Source: Desulfosporosinus fructosivorans (GTDB taxonomy: Bacteria; Bacillota; Desulfitobacteriia; Desulfitobacteriales; Desulfitobacteriaceae). From it: 61,711 nucleotides of DNA. This document shows positions 44,443 through 53,381 of the stretch, piece by piece. The translations under genes and the position numbers were made by a program. How positions within the stretch are numbered: the stretch's first letter is position 1; each line of letters begins with the position of its first letter. The stretch is taken from assembly GCF_004766045.1 (NCBI RefSeq), contig NZ_SPQQ01000019.1:1-61711 (forward strand), read 5' to 3'. The notes beneath the pieces were generated by a model. It had not been told where the DNA came from, searched no databases, and was given only the letters and a program-made list of their open reading frames with translations.

Positions 44443-44784
44443 TTGAAAGCGAGATACTATTCTCAGGCGGAGGAAAATATTAAGCAAGCCATGCTTATAA
44501 ATCCTCATTCACCTATTGTCCATAATTTATATGGTTTATTGGAGGAACTTCTGATGGATGATGATTTAGCTCGCAAACATTATCGGGCAGCATATGCTCT
44601 TGATCCAACATTTAAACCTGCAATTCGAAATTTGGAGCGGATATCAACCTTTGATAACCGTTATGGCAGGGATCATATTGATTTTGGTGACCAGCCTGAG
44701 GGAGACGCTGGAAATCCATATGAAATTGTATATGACAAAAATTATGTTGAACACTTGATGAATAAGGAAAAGAGGGATTTTTAG
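44443..44784 (+). CDS. second TPR-like protein, N-terminally truncated
   Basis: A 113-residue protein that could start at TTG 44443. It resembles the TPR-like protein at 52541: KQAMLINPHSPIVHNLYGLL and RKHYRAAYALDPTFKPAIRN match AMLENENNNAPEVHNLYGVL and GKHYRAAYALDPAYKPASRN. The homologous N-terminal helix before residue 1 is fused to trkA debris with a stop, so the true start is lost. It probably represents an older kdp-linked copy. Its function is unknown; tetratricopeptide helices normally bind other proteins. It lies just before kdpF. Confidence 0.55.
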   Translation: MKARYYSQAEENIKQAMLINPHSPIVHNLYGLLEELLMDDDLARKHYRAAYALDPTFKPAIRNLERISTFDNRYGRDHIDFGDQPEGDAGNPYEIVYDKNYVEHLMNKEKRDF

Positions 44785-44786
44785 AT

Positions 44787-44912
44787 ATGTAACGTATATG
44801 CAACACTATCAAGGAAGCATTACCTACTATAGTCTTCTTTGCGGTCGCAATAGTTACCGTTTTTCTGGTAAGAATGGCTATGATTACGAACAAAAATATA
44901 GTAAGGAGTTGA
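44787..44912 (+). pseudogene. small one-helix membrane ORF with stop at codon 2
   Basis: After GAGGG there is ATG TAA, and the same frame then runs open for 40 codons encoding IKEALPTIVFFAVAIVTVFL and more before a stop at 44910. The hydrophobic helix and the position before kdpF look like a small accessory membrane protein lost to an early stop. A different start is not visible. Confidence 0.4.
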
Positions 44913-44917
44913 TAAGA

Positions 44918-45007
44918 GTGGGAGCAGTTTTAGCGATTTCAGCGCTCATTGCACTGGCGTTGCTCATTTATTTATTCTATGTCTTATTTAGAGGTGAGGA
45001 ACTATGA
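44918..45007 (+). CDS. kdpF: KdpF, small subunit of the potassium ATPase
   Basis: A 29-residue single-helix peptide (AVLAISALIALALLIYLFYV) started at GTG 44918 with AAGGAG upstream. The stop overlaps the kdpA start as ATGA. KdpF stabilises the KdpFABC complex in the membrane. Length and position match the family. Confidence 0.85.
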   Translation: MGAVLAISALIALALLIYLFYVLFRGEEL

Positions 45008-46689
45008 GCCATATTGTATTAGAGGATATACTCTATTTGGTCCTATTGATTGGGCTTTCCATTCCCTTGGGCATTTATATGTACAAGGTTATGACAGGGC
45101 AAAAGGTGTTTTTAACTCGTGTGCTTTCCCCCATTGAAAAGGGAATCTATAAAATCATGGGGGTTCGTGACGATGAGGAGATGGGGGCGAAAAAATACGC
45201 TTTGGCGATAATCGTCTTCAGCACCATTTGTCTTATTTTTCTCTGGGGGCTGCAAATGCTGCAAGCATTTTTGCCTTTAAACCCCGAAGGAATTGAAGGA
45301 ACAAGCTGGCATTTGGCGTTCAACACATCTGCAAGCTTCGTTTCAAATACAAATTGGCAGGCTTATTCCGGCGAATCTGCGTTGTCCTATCTGTCACAGG
45401 CGTTGGGACTTACCGTCCAGAATTTCGTGTCGGCAGCGGCAGGAATTGCCGTATTGTTTGTCTTAATCAGAGGATTTATTCTCAAAAAGAAGACTACCGT
45501 CGGAAACTTTTGGGTGGATTTGACGAGAACAACACTCTATATTTTGATTCCGCTTTCATTAATCGTCGCGATTCTGATTACATCTCAGGGCGTGGTACAG
45601 ACTTTCAGCCCCTATAAGGATGTTGTGACGCTGGAAGGCGGAGCTGTTCAGACCATACCGTTAGGTCCGGCGGCAAGCCAGATCGCGATTAAGCAGCTTG
45701 GAACAAATGGCGGTGGATTTTTCGGTGTCAACTCAGCTTTTCCTCTTGAGAATCCGACGCAGCTCTCCAACTTGATACAGCTTTTGTCCATCCTTCTGAT
45801 TCCAGCGGCACTTTGTATATCTTTTGGAAAAGCGGTAAAGGACAGTAAGCAAGGCAGATCAATCTATATTGCCATGATTATTTTATTTGTGGTATCCCTT
45901 GCAGCTGTAACAGTCAGTGAACAATTTGCTGCTCCAGGCTTTGCGGGTGTAACAGCATCGGCCAGTATAGAAGGAAAAGAAGTCATTCACGGCATGGGAA
46001 CATCGGCATTATGGGCTACGGCAACTACCGCAGCTTCCAATGGTTCGGTAAACTCCATGCATGACAGCTTTACTCCCTTCGGCGGGATGGTCCTCATGTT
46101 CCTGATGCAGCTTGGTGAAATTGTCTTCGGAGGGGTTGGGAGCGGACTTTACGGGATGCTGGCTTTTGTCCTTCTCACGGTATTTATTGCCGGATTAATG
46201 GTTGGCCGGACGCCCGAATATTTAGGTAAAAAGGTTGAACCCTTTGACATGAAAATGGTTTGCCTGATTGTTTTGACTCCTCCGCTGTTAACGCTCCTTG
46301 GTACGGCTGCCGCCGTTATAATGCCCGACGCGGCGTCATGGCTGACAAATTCCGGTGCTCACGGATTTTCGGAGATTCTATATGGCTTCTCATCCATGGG
46401 CAACAACAACGGAAGTGCTTTTGCAGGGTTTAACGCGAACACGATATTTACCAATGTCACAGGTGGGATTATCATGTTGTTGGTTCGCTTTATTCCAATG
46501 GTGGCGGCAATTTTTCTCGCAGGGAATCTTGCACAGAAGAAGACAGTGGCTGCCGGCGAAGGAACGCTGTCAACCACCAATACCATGTTTATCGGGCTAT
46601 TGATTGCCGTAATATTCATTATCGGAGCACTTAGCTTTTTGCCCGCCTTAACACTTGGCCCGGTAGCGGATTATTTTACAAACCAATAG
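45004..46689 (+). CDS. kdpA: KdpA, potassium-binding channel subunit
   Basis: A 561-residue membrane protein with the four pore loops of the SKT superfamily. Visible landmarks are FNTSASFVSNTNWQ near 100, KQLGTNGGGFFGVNSAFP near 230 and SSMGNNNGSAFAGF near 462. It selects potassium with micromolar affinity and passes it to KdpB. It is the second gene of kdpFABC, overlapping kdpF. Confidence 0.97.
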   Translation: MSHIVLEDILYLVLLIGLSIPLGIYMYKVMTGQKVFLTRVLSPIEKGIYKIMGVRDDEEMGAKKYALAIIVFSTICLIFLWGLQMLQAFLPLNPEGIEGTSWHLAFNTSASFVSNTNWQAYSGESALSYLSQALGLTVQNFVSAAAGIAVLFVLIRGFILKKKTTVGNFWVDLTRTTLYILIPLSLIVAILITSQGVVQTFSPYKDVVTLEGGAVQTIPLGPAASQIAIKQLGTNGGGFFGVNSAFPLENPTQLSNLIQLLSILLIPAALCISFGKAVKDSKQGRSIYIAMIILFVVSLAAVTVSEQFAAPGFAGVTASASIEGKEVIHGMGTSALWATATTAASNGSVNSMHDSFTPFGGMVLMFLMQLGEIVFGGVGSGLYGMLAFVLLTVFIAGLMVGRTPEYLGKKVEPFDMKMVCLIVLTPPLLTLLGTAAAVIMPDAASWLTNSGAHGFSEILYGFSSMGNNNGSAFAGFNANTIFTNVTGGIIMLLVRFIPMVAAIFLAGNLAQKKTVAAGEGTLSTTNTMFIGLLIAVIFIIGALSFLPALTLGPVADYFTNQ

Positions 46690-46705
46690 AATGAGGTGAC
46701 AAGAT

Positions 46706-48763
46706 ATGAAAGAAAAAAGTTTCAACAAAAGTATCTTCAGAGACGCGATACGCCAGTCCTTTATAAAGCTTGCGCCTCGCGTACAGGTTAAAAATCCTGT
46801 CATGCTGGTAGTGTATATAGGGGCTATACTGACAGCCGCTTTGTATATACTATCATTTACAGGAATCAAAGATGAGAATTCAGGATATATCCTTACTATA
46901 TCCCTTATATTGTGGTTCACGGTGCTGTTCGCCAATTTTGCGGAAGCTATTGCGGAGGGACGCGGACGTGCGCAGGCCGACAGCCTTAGGAGCGCCCGAA
47001 AAGATGTTAAAGCTAAAAAGCTAAAATCGGCATCCAACATAGAAGAATATACCGAAGTAATATCCAGCAATCTGAAAAAGGGTGATATCGTCTATGTAAA
47101 AGCCGGTGAACAGATACCGATGGATGGTGAGGTAATTAAAGGAGCCGCGTCCGTGGATGAAAGCGCCATTACCGGTGAATCCGCTCCGGTCATCCGTGAA
47201 TCCGGCGGCGACAGAAGCGCAGTTACCGGAGGTACAACACTTGTTTCCGATTGGCTGGTCATCCAGGTCACTGCTGAGCCGGGGAATAGTTTTCTTGATA
47301 AAATGATCGCTATGGTGGAGGGAGCCTCTAGAAAGAAAACACCGAATGAAATAGCACTTCAGATACTGCTTGTAACGCTCACTGTTATTTTCCTTGTGGT
47401 AACCGCGACACTGTTGCCTTTTTCAGGTTTCGCAAGCAGTCAGGCAGGAGCAGGCTCGGCAATTTCTGTAACAAATGTGATCGCATTGCTCGTATGTCTG
47501 GCACCGACAACCATCGGGGCACTCCTTTCCTCCATCGGCATTGCAGGTATGAGCCGCTTGAATCAGGCCAATGTGTTGGCAATGAGCGGCCGCGCTATCG
47601 AAGCGGCGGGTGATGTGGATGTGCTCTTATTGGATAAGACAGGTACTATTACACTTGGAAACAGGCAGGCCAGTGAATTCATCTCATTAAAAGGGGTAAA
47701 AGAGCAAGAGCTTGCCGATGCCGCACAGCTTTCCTCCATAGCGGATGAAACTCCCGAAGGCAGAAGCATTGTAATACTCGCAAAAGAACGCTTCGGCATC
47801 AGGGGACGCGATCTATCCAAGCTTGGCGCAACCTTTGTTGGATTTACGGCCAATACAAGAATGAGTGGAATCGATTATCAGGGAAATGAAATTCGCAAGG
47901 GTGCTGCCGATGCGATAAAAACTTTTGTAATTGACAAAGGCGGCGATTATCCTGAGGAATGCGAGAGGATCGTCGAACGGGTTGCCGGTGAAGGCGGGAC
48001 TCCTCTTGTGGTTGCTAAAAATAACATCATATTAGGCGTTATTTATCTGAAAGATATTGTAAAGAACGGCGTTAAAGAACGGTTTGAAGATTTACGGAAA
48101 ATGGGCATTAAGACGATCATGATAACTGGAGATAATCCGATGACGGCTGCCTCAATTGCGGCAGAGGCGGGCGTAGATGATTTTCTCGCCGAAGCAACAC
48201 CGGAAGCCAAACTGACACTGATTCGGGATTATCAGGCGAAAGGCCATCTTGTGGCAATGACCGGTGACGGTACCAACGACGCTCCGGCACTTGCGCAGGC
48301 AGATGTGGCAGTGGCGATGAACACGGGAACCCAGGCCGCCAAGGAAGCGGGAAACATGGTGGATTTGGATTCAAGTCCCACCAAGCTCATTGACATTGTG
48401 AGGATTGGAAAGCAGCTTTTAATGACAAGAGGCTCTCTTACTACTTTTAGTGTGGCAAATGATGTAGCAAAGTATTTCGCCATCATCCCTGTGCTGTTTT
48501 TCGGTATCTTTCCTCAATTGACAGCGCTTAATATTATGGGTCTTACCAGCACTACAAGTGCTATACTTTCGGCTATTATCTACAATGCGCTGATTATTAT
48601 TGCACTGATTCCTTTGGCACTGAAGGGTGTTAAATATCGTGAAATGTCGGCTGGAAAGCTACTCAAACAGAATATACTGGTTTATGGATTGGGAGGGATT
48701 GCCGCACCCTTTGTGGCAATTAAACTGATTGATATGTTGCTGACCGCATGCGGCATTGTGTGA
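46706..48763 (+). CDS. kdpB: KdpB, P-type ATPase subunit
   Basis: A 685-residue P-type ATPase with the actuator motif TGESAPV near 158, the phosphorylation site LLLDKTGTITLGNRQ near 310 and the hinge motif TGDGTNDAPALAQADVAVAM near 520. The residues expected for catalysis are intact. It drives potassium uptake through KdpA. The gene starts 16 bases after kdpA with GAGG upstream. Confidence 0.97.
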   Translation: MKEKSFNKSIFRDAIRQSFIKLAPRVQVKNPVMLVVYIGAILTAALYILSFTGIKDENSGYILTISLILWFTVLFANFAEAIAEGRGRAQADSLRSARKDVKAKKLKSASNIEEYTEVISSNLKKGDIVYVKAGEQIPMDGEVIKGAASVDESAITGESAPVIRESGGDRSAVTGGTTLVSDWLVIQVTAEPGNSFLDKMIAMVEGASRKKTPNEIALQILLVTLTVIFLVVTATLLPFSGFASSQAGAGSAISVTNVIALLVCLAPTTIGALLSSIGIAGMSRLNQANVLAMSGRAIEAAGDVDVLLLDKTGTITLGNRQASEFISLKGVKEQELADAAQLSSIADETPEGRSIVILAKERFGIRGRDLSKLGATFVGFTANTRMSGIDYQGNEIRKGAADAIKTFVIDKGGDYPEECERIVERVAGEGGTPLVVAKNNIILGVIYLKDIVKNGVKERFEDLRKMGIKTIMITGDNPMTAASIAAEAGVDDFLAEATPEAKLTLIRDYQAKGHLVAMTGDGTNDAPALAQADVAVAMNTGTQAAKEAGNMVDLDSSPTKLIDIVRIGKQLLMTRGSLTTFSVANDVAKYFAIIPVLFFGIFPQLTALNIMGLTSTTSAILSAIIYNALIIIALIPLALKGVKYREMSAGKLLKQNILVYGLGGIAAPFVAIKLIDMLLTACGIV

Positions 48764-48774
48764 GGAGGATGGAT

Positions 48775-49335
48775 ATGAGTAAGATTATAAAAGTGTTAAG
48801 ACCTGCGATTTTATGCTTTGTTGTGATGACAATACTCTGCGGTGTCATTTACCCCGGTGTTGTGACCGTTATTGCACAAGCGGTTTTTCCAAATCAGGCT
48901 AATGGCAGTATCATTACCGTGACATTAAAAGATGGAACTAAGAAAGATTTTGGTTCCACATTGATCGCCCAAGAATTTACAAAACCTGAATATATAATCG
49001 GAAGACCAACGGGTACGACAAATCTGTCGCCTGTCGGAGAAGAACAGGAAAAGCTTGTGAAGGAACGGATCGATTGGTGGCGTGCCCTTGACCCAAATAA
49101 TACTGCGGATATTCCTATGGACTTGGTGACCGCATCCGGCAGCGGCGTTGATCCTAATATTACGCCGGAGGCTGCTGAATATCAGGTTGCCCGCATCGCA
49201 AGGGAAAGAGGTATCAGTGAAGACGCGGTAAGAGAAATAATAAATAAAAATACTACAGGAAGATTTCTGGGCTTTTGGGGTGAACCGGCGGTAAATGTTC
49301 TGAAAGTTAATCTAGCGCTCGATAGCTTGCTTTAG
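48775..49335 (+). CDS. kdpC: KdpC subunit
   Basis: A 186-residue single-helix protein from ATG 48775, where GGAGG lies six bases upstream. The N-terminal helix is LRPAILCFVVMTILCGVIYP. The periplasm-facing part has YIIGRPTG, NLSPVG and ASGSGVDPNITPEAA, all typical of KdpC. It is the peripheral subunit needed for ATP affinity. The gene starts 11 bases after the kdpB stop codon. Confidence 0.95.
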   Translation: MSKIIKVLRPAILCFVVMTILCGVIYPGVVTVIAQAVFPNQANGSIITVTLKDGTKKDFGSTLIAQEFTKPEYIIGRPTGTTNLSPVGEEQEKLVKERIDWWRALDPNNTADIPMDLVTASGSGVDPNITPEAAEYQVARIARERGISEDAVREIINKNTTGRFLGFWGEPAVNVLKVNLALDSLL

Positions 49336-49370
49336 AACGAATATACTGAAATACTTAAGAGGGTGATTTT

Positions 49371-52070
49371 ATGGTAAATTATGATAAAGAGCGACCGAAT
49401 CCGGACATTCTCTTAGAAGGTATTCGTTCTAATGAATCACGAGAAACAGGAAAACTGAAAATTTTCTTTGGTTACGCTGCAGGTGTTGGAAAAACTTACG
49501 CTATGCTTGATGATGCCAGAGAGCAATTAAAAAGTGGCATTGATGTGGTTGTCGGGTATGTGGAACCGCATACTCGGCCTGAAACGATGCAATTGCTTGA
49601 TGGATTGCCAGTATTGCCACCAAAGGTTGTGGAGCATAAAAATATTCAACTTAAAGAATTTGATTTGGACGCGGCTCTTAAAAGAAAGGCTCAACTGATA
49701 TTGGTTGATGAACTTGCGCACTCCAATGCTGATGGAGTGCGCAACAGAAAACGATATCAGGATATAGAGGAGCTTCTCAATGCAGGTATTGACGTCTACA
49801 CAACAATAAACGTTCAGCATATCGAGAGCCTGAATGATGTGGTGCAGGATATCACAAAAATAAATGTGCGGGAAACCGTTCCTGATTATATTTTTGACAG
49901 CGCTAACAAGGTGAAATTGATAGATATTGAACCGGATGAATTATTAAGGCGTTTTGAGAAAGGAAAGATTTACCGCCCGGAACGGGCCGAAACAGCTCTA
50001 AACAATTTTTTCACCAAGGAAAATCTGCGGCTTCTGCGTGAAATCGCCATGCGGAAAGCGGCGGACAGGATTAGTCATGATAATCAGAATGAGCGGCGCA
50101 TGGCTGAAAAGATGGCCAGTATTAAGCTGCTTGTTTGCATCAGTACCTCGCCATCCTCCGCAAAATGTATTCGTTGGACGGCAAGAACCGCAGAAGCATT
50201 TCATGCGCCATGGATAGCGGTTTATGTGGAGAACATGGAAAGCCAGTATTTTACTGAAAGCGAAAATAAAAACATTCGGGCTAATTTGGATCTGGCGGCA
50301 CGATTAGGGGCCGAGATTGTGACCCTCAATGGGCATGACGTTGCTACTGTTGTCGCGGAATATGCAAAACTTTCTGGAATCACTAATATTGTCATAGGAA
50401 AAAGCAGGAATAAAAAAACCCTGAAGAACATATTTGAAATGAATCTTGAGGATAAGCTCATTTCCTTGCTGTCAAGTATTGAAATTCATATCATTCCAGG
50501 CGATCCCACGCAAAATCCATATCGAAAGCCAAGAAGGAAGCAGATTAGGAAAAATCTGTTTCTATCATGGTATGATACGCTCAAAACAAGCGGCCTTTTG
50601 ACGGCAGCTACCTTGCTTTCCATGGGTCTGCGCGCTCTAGATATCGGTGACCATAATATTATTATGGTGTATATCCTATCCGTATTGGTTGTTTCAAGGA
50701 TTACTATGGGATACTTTTATGGCATTGTAGCCTCTATATTAAGTGTGATTGCGTTTAATTTCTTTTTTACTGTCCCGTATTATACACTTAATACAATACA
50801 ACCAGGTTATCCGATTACCTTTGTCATCATGTTCCTCGTGGCATTTATTACAAGCGCGTTGACCGTCCGCATTAAAATACAGGCGCGGCTTGCAGTGGAA
50901 AGAGAGCACCGTACAGGAGTGTTATATGAAATCAATAAAAAGCTTCTCGTAACCAGGGGACTTAAAAATATCGTAGCATTGACTAATGAATATATTACAA
51001 AGCTCTTTGTCCGTTCTGTAATTTTTTACACACAGGATCCTGGAAATAGTTCGACAGGAGCCTTAATGCAACCGCCTTCAGATACAGACGCTTCTTTCAT
51101 GTTATCGGAAGATGAGCGCGCGGTTGCTCATTGGGTATTTATTAACAAAAAGCGAGCGGGTGCGGGTACGGATACCCTCATGGGCGCAGGCGCTTTTTAT
51201 ATGCCCGTGATCTCACAAGGTAATGTTCTTGGTGTGATCGGCTTATCCTGTACAAAGGGAAACCTCAGCCAAAGTAACCGCTCGTTTTTACGGATGATTG
51301 CTTCACAGGTGGCAATGGCCTTGGAACGCCAGTACTTATCGGATGAACAACACCGTATATTACTGGAATCTGAAAAGGAAAAAATGAGAAGTAATCTGCT
51401 TCGTGCGATTTCACATGACTTGCGCACTCCTCTTACGGGTATTTTGGGTGCCAGCTCTGCCATTCTTGAAAACCGTCTGGATCTGCAGACGCATGATAAA
51501 CTGGTTACGGATATTAAAGAGGACTCTCAGTGGCTTATCCGCATGGTTGAAAATCTCCTCTCCGTCACGCGTATCAATGAAGGTACAATGAATGTCGCAA
51601 AAGCACCTGAAGCCGCAGAGGAAATCGTGGCGGAAGCCATCAGCCGCATCCGAAAAAGGTTTTCGGATCAGAAAATATCCGTAAGGGTTCCCGATGAACT
51701 GTTGATGGTTCCCATGGATGGCACACTTATTGAACAGGTCCTGATTAACCTTATTGAAAATGCCATCAAGCATTCACCGGAGGACTCTGTGATTGAGGTG
51801 AAAGTGGAAAAAAGCGGGGGCCATGCAGTGTTTGAGGTAATCGATAACGGCAATGGAATTGCCGAACAGGATTTTCCCTATTTGTTTGAGAGCTATATCC
51901 CCAATGGGCAGCGAAGTTCAGATTCTTCAAGAGGAATGGGAATCGGCCTAACTATCTGCATGTCCATTATAAAGGCGCATCACGGGAAAATGGAAGCAGC
52001 CAATAAAAAGACAGGCGGCGCGATCTTTCGGTTTACATTACCTCTGGAGAGAGGTGAAGATAATAAATAA
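49371..52070 (+). CDS. kdpD: KdpD, full-length sensor kinase
   Basis: An 899-residue kinase with the complete domain set: KdpD domain with Walker A FGYAAGVGKTYAML near 35 and VDELAHSN near 115, Usp-like domain about 245-370, four helices with DUF4118 about 400-500 (FFFTVPYYTLNTIQPGYPIT), GAF-type part about 530-650, H-box AISHDLRTPLTG near 680 and GMGIGLTICMSI near 865. The last motif is slightly atypical compared with GTGLGLAIC. It senses potassium and in relatives c-di-AMP. Its own KdpE gene is destroyed, so it must use the regulator at 43017 or 38695. Confidence 0.96.
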   Translation: MVNYDKERPNPDILLEGIRSNESRETGKLKIFFGYAAGVGKTYAMLDDAREQLKSGIDVVVGYVEPHTRPETMQLLDGLPVLPPKVVEHKNIQLKEFDLDAALKRKAQLILVDELAHSNADGVRNRKRYQDIEELLNAGIDVYTTINVQHIESLNDVVQDITKINVRETVPDYIFDSANKVKLIDIEPDELLRRFEKGKIYRPERAETALNNFFTKENLRLLREIAMRKAADRISHDNQNERRMAEKMASIKLLVCISTSPSSAKCIRWTARTAEAFHAPWIAVYVENMESQYFTESENKNIRANLDLAARLGAEIVTLNGHDVATVVAEYAKLSGITNIVIGKSRNKKTLKNIFEMNLEDKLISLLSSIEIHIIPGDPTQNPYRKPRRKQIRKNLFLSWYDTLKTSGLLTAATLLSMGLRALDIGDHNIIMVYILSVLVVSRITMGYFYGIVASILSVIAFNFFFTVPYYTLNTIQPGYPITFVIMFLVAFITSALTVRIKIQARLAVEREHRTGVLYEINKKLLVTRGLKNIVALTNEYITKLFVRSVIFYTQDPGNSSTGALMQPPSDTDASFMLSEDERAVAHWVFINKKRAGAGTDTLMGAGAFYMPVISQGNVLGVIGLSCTKGNLSQSNRSFLRMIASQVAMALERQYLSDEQHRILLESEKEKMRSNLLRAISHDLRTPLTGILGASSAILENRLDLQTHDKLVTDIKEDSQWLIRMVENLLSVTRINEGTMNVAKAPEAAEEIVAEAISRIRKRFSDQKISVRVPDELLMVPMDGTLIEQVLINLIENAIKHSPEDSVIEVKVEKSGGHAVFEVIDNGNGIAEQDFPYLFESYIPNGQRSSDSSRGMGIGLTICMSIIKAHHGKMEAANKKTGGAIFRFTLPLERGEDNK

Positions 52071-52367
52071 TAAGCCGCTGATTTTAATTGTTGAAGACGA
52101 TGAGGGAATATGTAACTTCATTTCCGCGATATTGACTCAACGCACTATGGGGTATCGACTGATGACGTTAATGGCCAAGTATCCGGGAAGAGTTTTATCT
52201 CATAAATTTATATACTGGATCAAATTTGGGGTACATTTTCGGGGAACGATACGCAATCACTTCGGGTCTTTATGGCGAATATCCGTTGAAAAATCGAAAA
52301 GGATCCTGCGCAGCCGAGATATATACTAACAGAGGTTGGTGTGGGATATCGACTGGCGGACGAATAG
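52054..52367 (+). pseudogene. kdpE, internally deleted and frameshifted
   Basis: The frame starts at GTG 52054, overlapping kdpD, with KPLILIVEDDEGICNFISAI. It jumps after about 25 residues to MGYRLMTLMAK, which lies near residue 165 of the intact KdpE. The phosphoacceptor region is therefore missing. After FIYWIKF a frameshift removes the DNA-binding wing, although the sequence of IRRKIE to GVGYRLADE can still be read in another frame up to the stop at 52365. Confidence 0.85.
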
Positions 52368-52390
52368 ACGAATCGACGATAGTTCGATGT

Positions 52391-52419
52391 AAGCCTTGTT
52401 TAAAGGCTTCTTTTTTTTG
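52391..52419 (+). terminator. terminator after broken kdpE
   Basis: AAGCCTT and AAGGCTT with a T-run, identical in form to 43750. Confidence 0.75.
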
Positions 52420-52429
52420 TCTAAAAATC

Positions 52430-52478
52430 TTAACACAATACTTATACCGGTCATGATGTTCTTAACACTGTCTTTATA
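52430..52478 (+). promoter_or_regulatory. two putative KdpE boxes (right copy)
   Basis: TTAACACAATACTTATA (52430-52446) and TTAACACTGTCTTTATA (52462-52478), again 32 bases apart, upstream of the TPR-trkA-trkA-trkH unit. They suggest common control of the Kdp and Trk systems. Confidence 0.5.
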
Positions 52479-52540
52479 GGTTTTCTGTCAAAATATGAAT
52501 TGTAGATATTCATTTATTAAGGCGATTCGAGGTGAAATTG

Positions 52541-52942
52541 ATGAAAGTCGACACAGGTGCACGTGGTTCTTTTGAAAAAAAGATTGAACAGGCTGTAAAT
52601 GCCTTGCAAGCAAAGGATTATGTTGCCGCACGGGAGTATCTCCGATATGCAATGTTAGAGAATGAGAATAATAACGCTCCCGAGGTTCACAATCTCTATG
52701 GTGTACTTGCAGAACTTACAGGAGACTTGGGTTTGGCTGGCAAGCACTACAGGGCCGCTTATGCGCTTGACCCGGCATATAAACCGGCAAGCAGAAATTT
52801 AGAGAGGATAACATCGTTTTATTACAGTCCTAGGGATACGAACCTGGATTTTGGCGACCAGCCCGAAACGGAAGAAATCATAAATTATATCCTTGAGTTT
52901 GACAACAGGAATATTGGGCATTTGAGAAAAAGGAGCCAATAA
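52541..52942 (+). CDS. TPR-like small protein (intact copy)
   Basis: A 133-residue soluble protein from ATG 52541 with GAGG eight bases upstream; a GTG nine bases earlier is in frame but overlaps the site. Two helical-repeat units are visible: ALQAKDYVAAREYLRYAM near 22 and GDLGLAGKHYRAAYALDPAY near 60. It ends with an acidic, then basic tail. Its frame leads directly into trkA-N. Three related sequences in the locus, always beside kdp or trk genes, point to a partner in potassium regulation. No biochemical function is known to me. Confidence 0.7.
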   Translation: MKVDTGARGSFEKKIEQAVNALQAKDYVAAREYLRYAMLENENNNAPEVHNLYGVLAELTGDLGLAGKHYRAAYALDPAYKPASRNLERITSFYYSPRDTNLDFGDQPETEEIINYILEFDNRNIGHLRKRSQ

Positions 52943-52943
52943 A

Positions 52944-53381
52944 GTGAAAAGAAACAATTACAACTATATTATAGTAGCAGGCTGTAGCAGATTTGGCGCA
53001 AATATTGCATCCATTCTGTCAGCGAAGGGCAAGGACGTGGTTGTGCTTGACAGCGATAATTTAGCGTTTAGAAAATTAGCACCCGAATACAGCGGTTTTA
53101 CCATCCAGGCGGACGCTACCGACATTGACGCACTAACGAAAGCCGGTATTGCCAAGGCCGATGTGGTGGTTGCGGCCACCAATGACGACAACACAAATAT
53201 AATGATCGCGGAAATTGCCAGTAAATTATTTAATGTATCTCAAGTGATTTCACGTCTTTATGATACGGAAAAAGAGATAGTATATCAGGACTTCGATATC
53301 CAGACCATCTATCCATCAAGACTGTCGATATGTGAGTTTGAAAAGCTGATTTCTACAGATTTGCTGGAGGGATTAAAATGA
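52944..53381 (+). CDS. TrkA N-terminal (RCK) domain protein
   Basis: A 145-residue single RCK_N domain started at GTG 52944. The nucleotide loop is VAGCSRFGANIASIL near 10, the acidic residue is in VVLDSDN near 33, and TKAGIAKADVVVAATNDDNT lies near 70. The C-terminal TrkA_C part is absent. The gene overlaps the next trkA by four bases, so the two half-sized subunits probably form one mixed gating ring. Confidence 0.88.
   Translation: MKRNNYNYIIVAGCSRFGANIASILSAKGKDVVVLDSDNLAFRKLAPEYSGFTIQADATDIDALTKAGIAKADVVVAATNDDNTNIMIAEIASKLFNVSQVISRLYDTEKEIVYQDFDIQTIYPSRLSICEFEKLISTDLLEGLK

Larger units (their letters stand above)
52150..53055 (+). repeat. 0.9-kb direct repeat, right copy
   Basis: Right partner of the repeat at 43505-44415, with the same orientation. 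Here the TPR-like gene and the trkA-N gene are intact, while the kdpE part is the broken one. The copies therefore each keep a different intact half. Confidence 0.85.
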
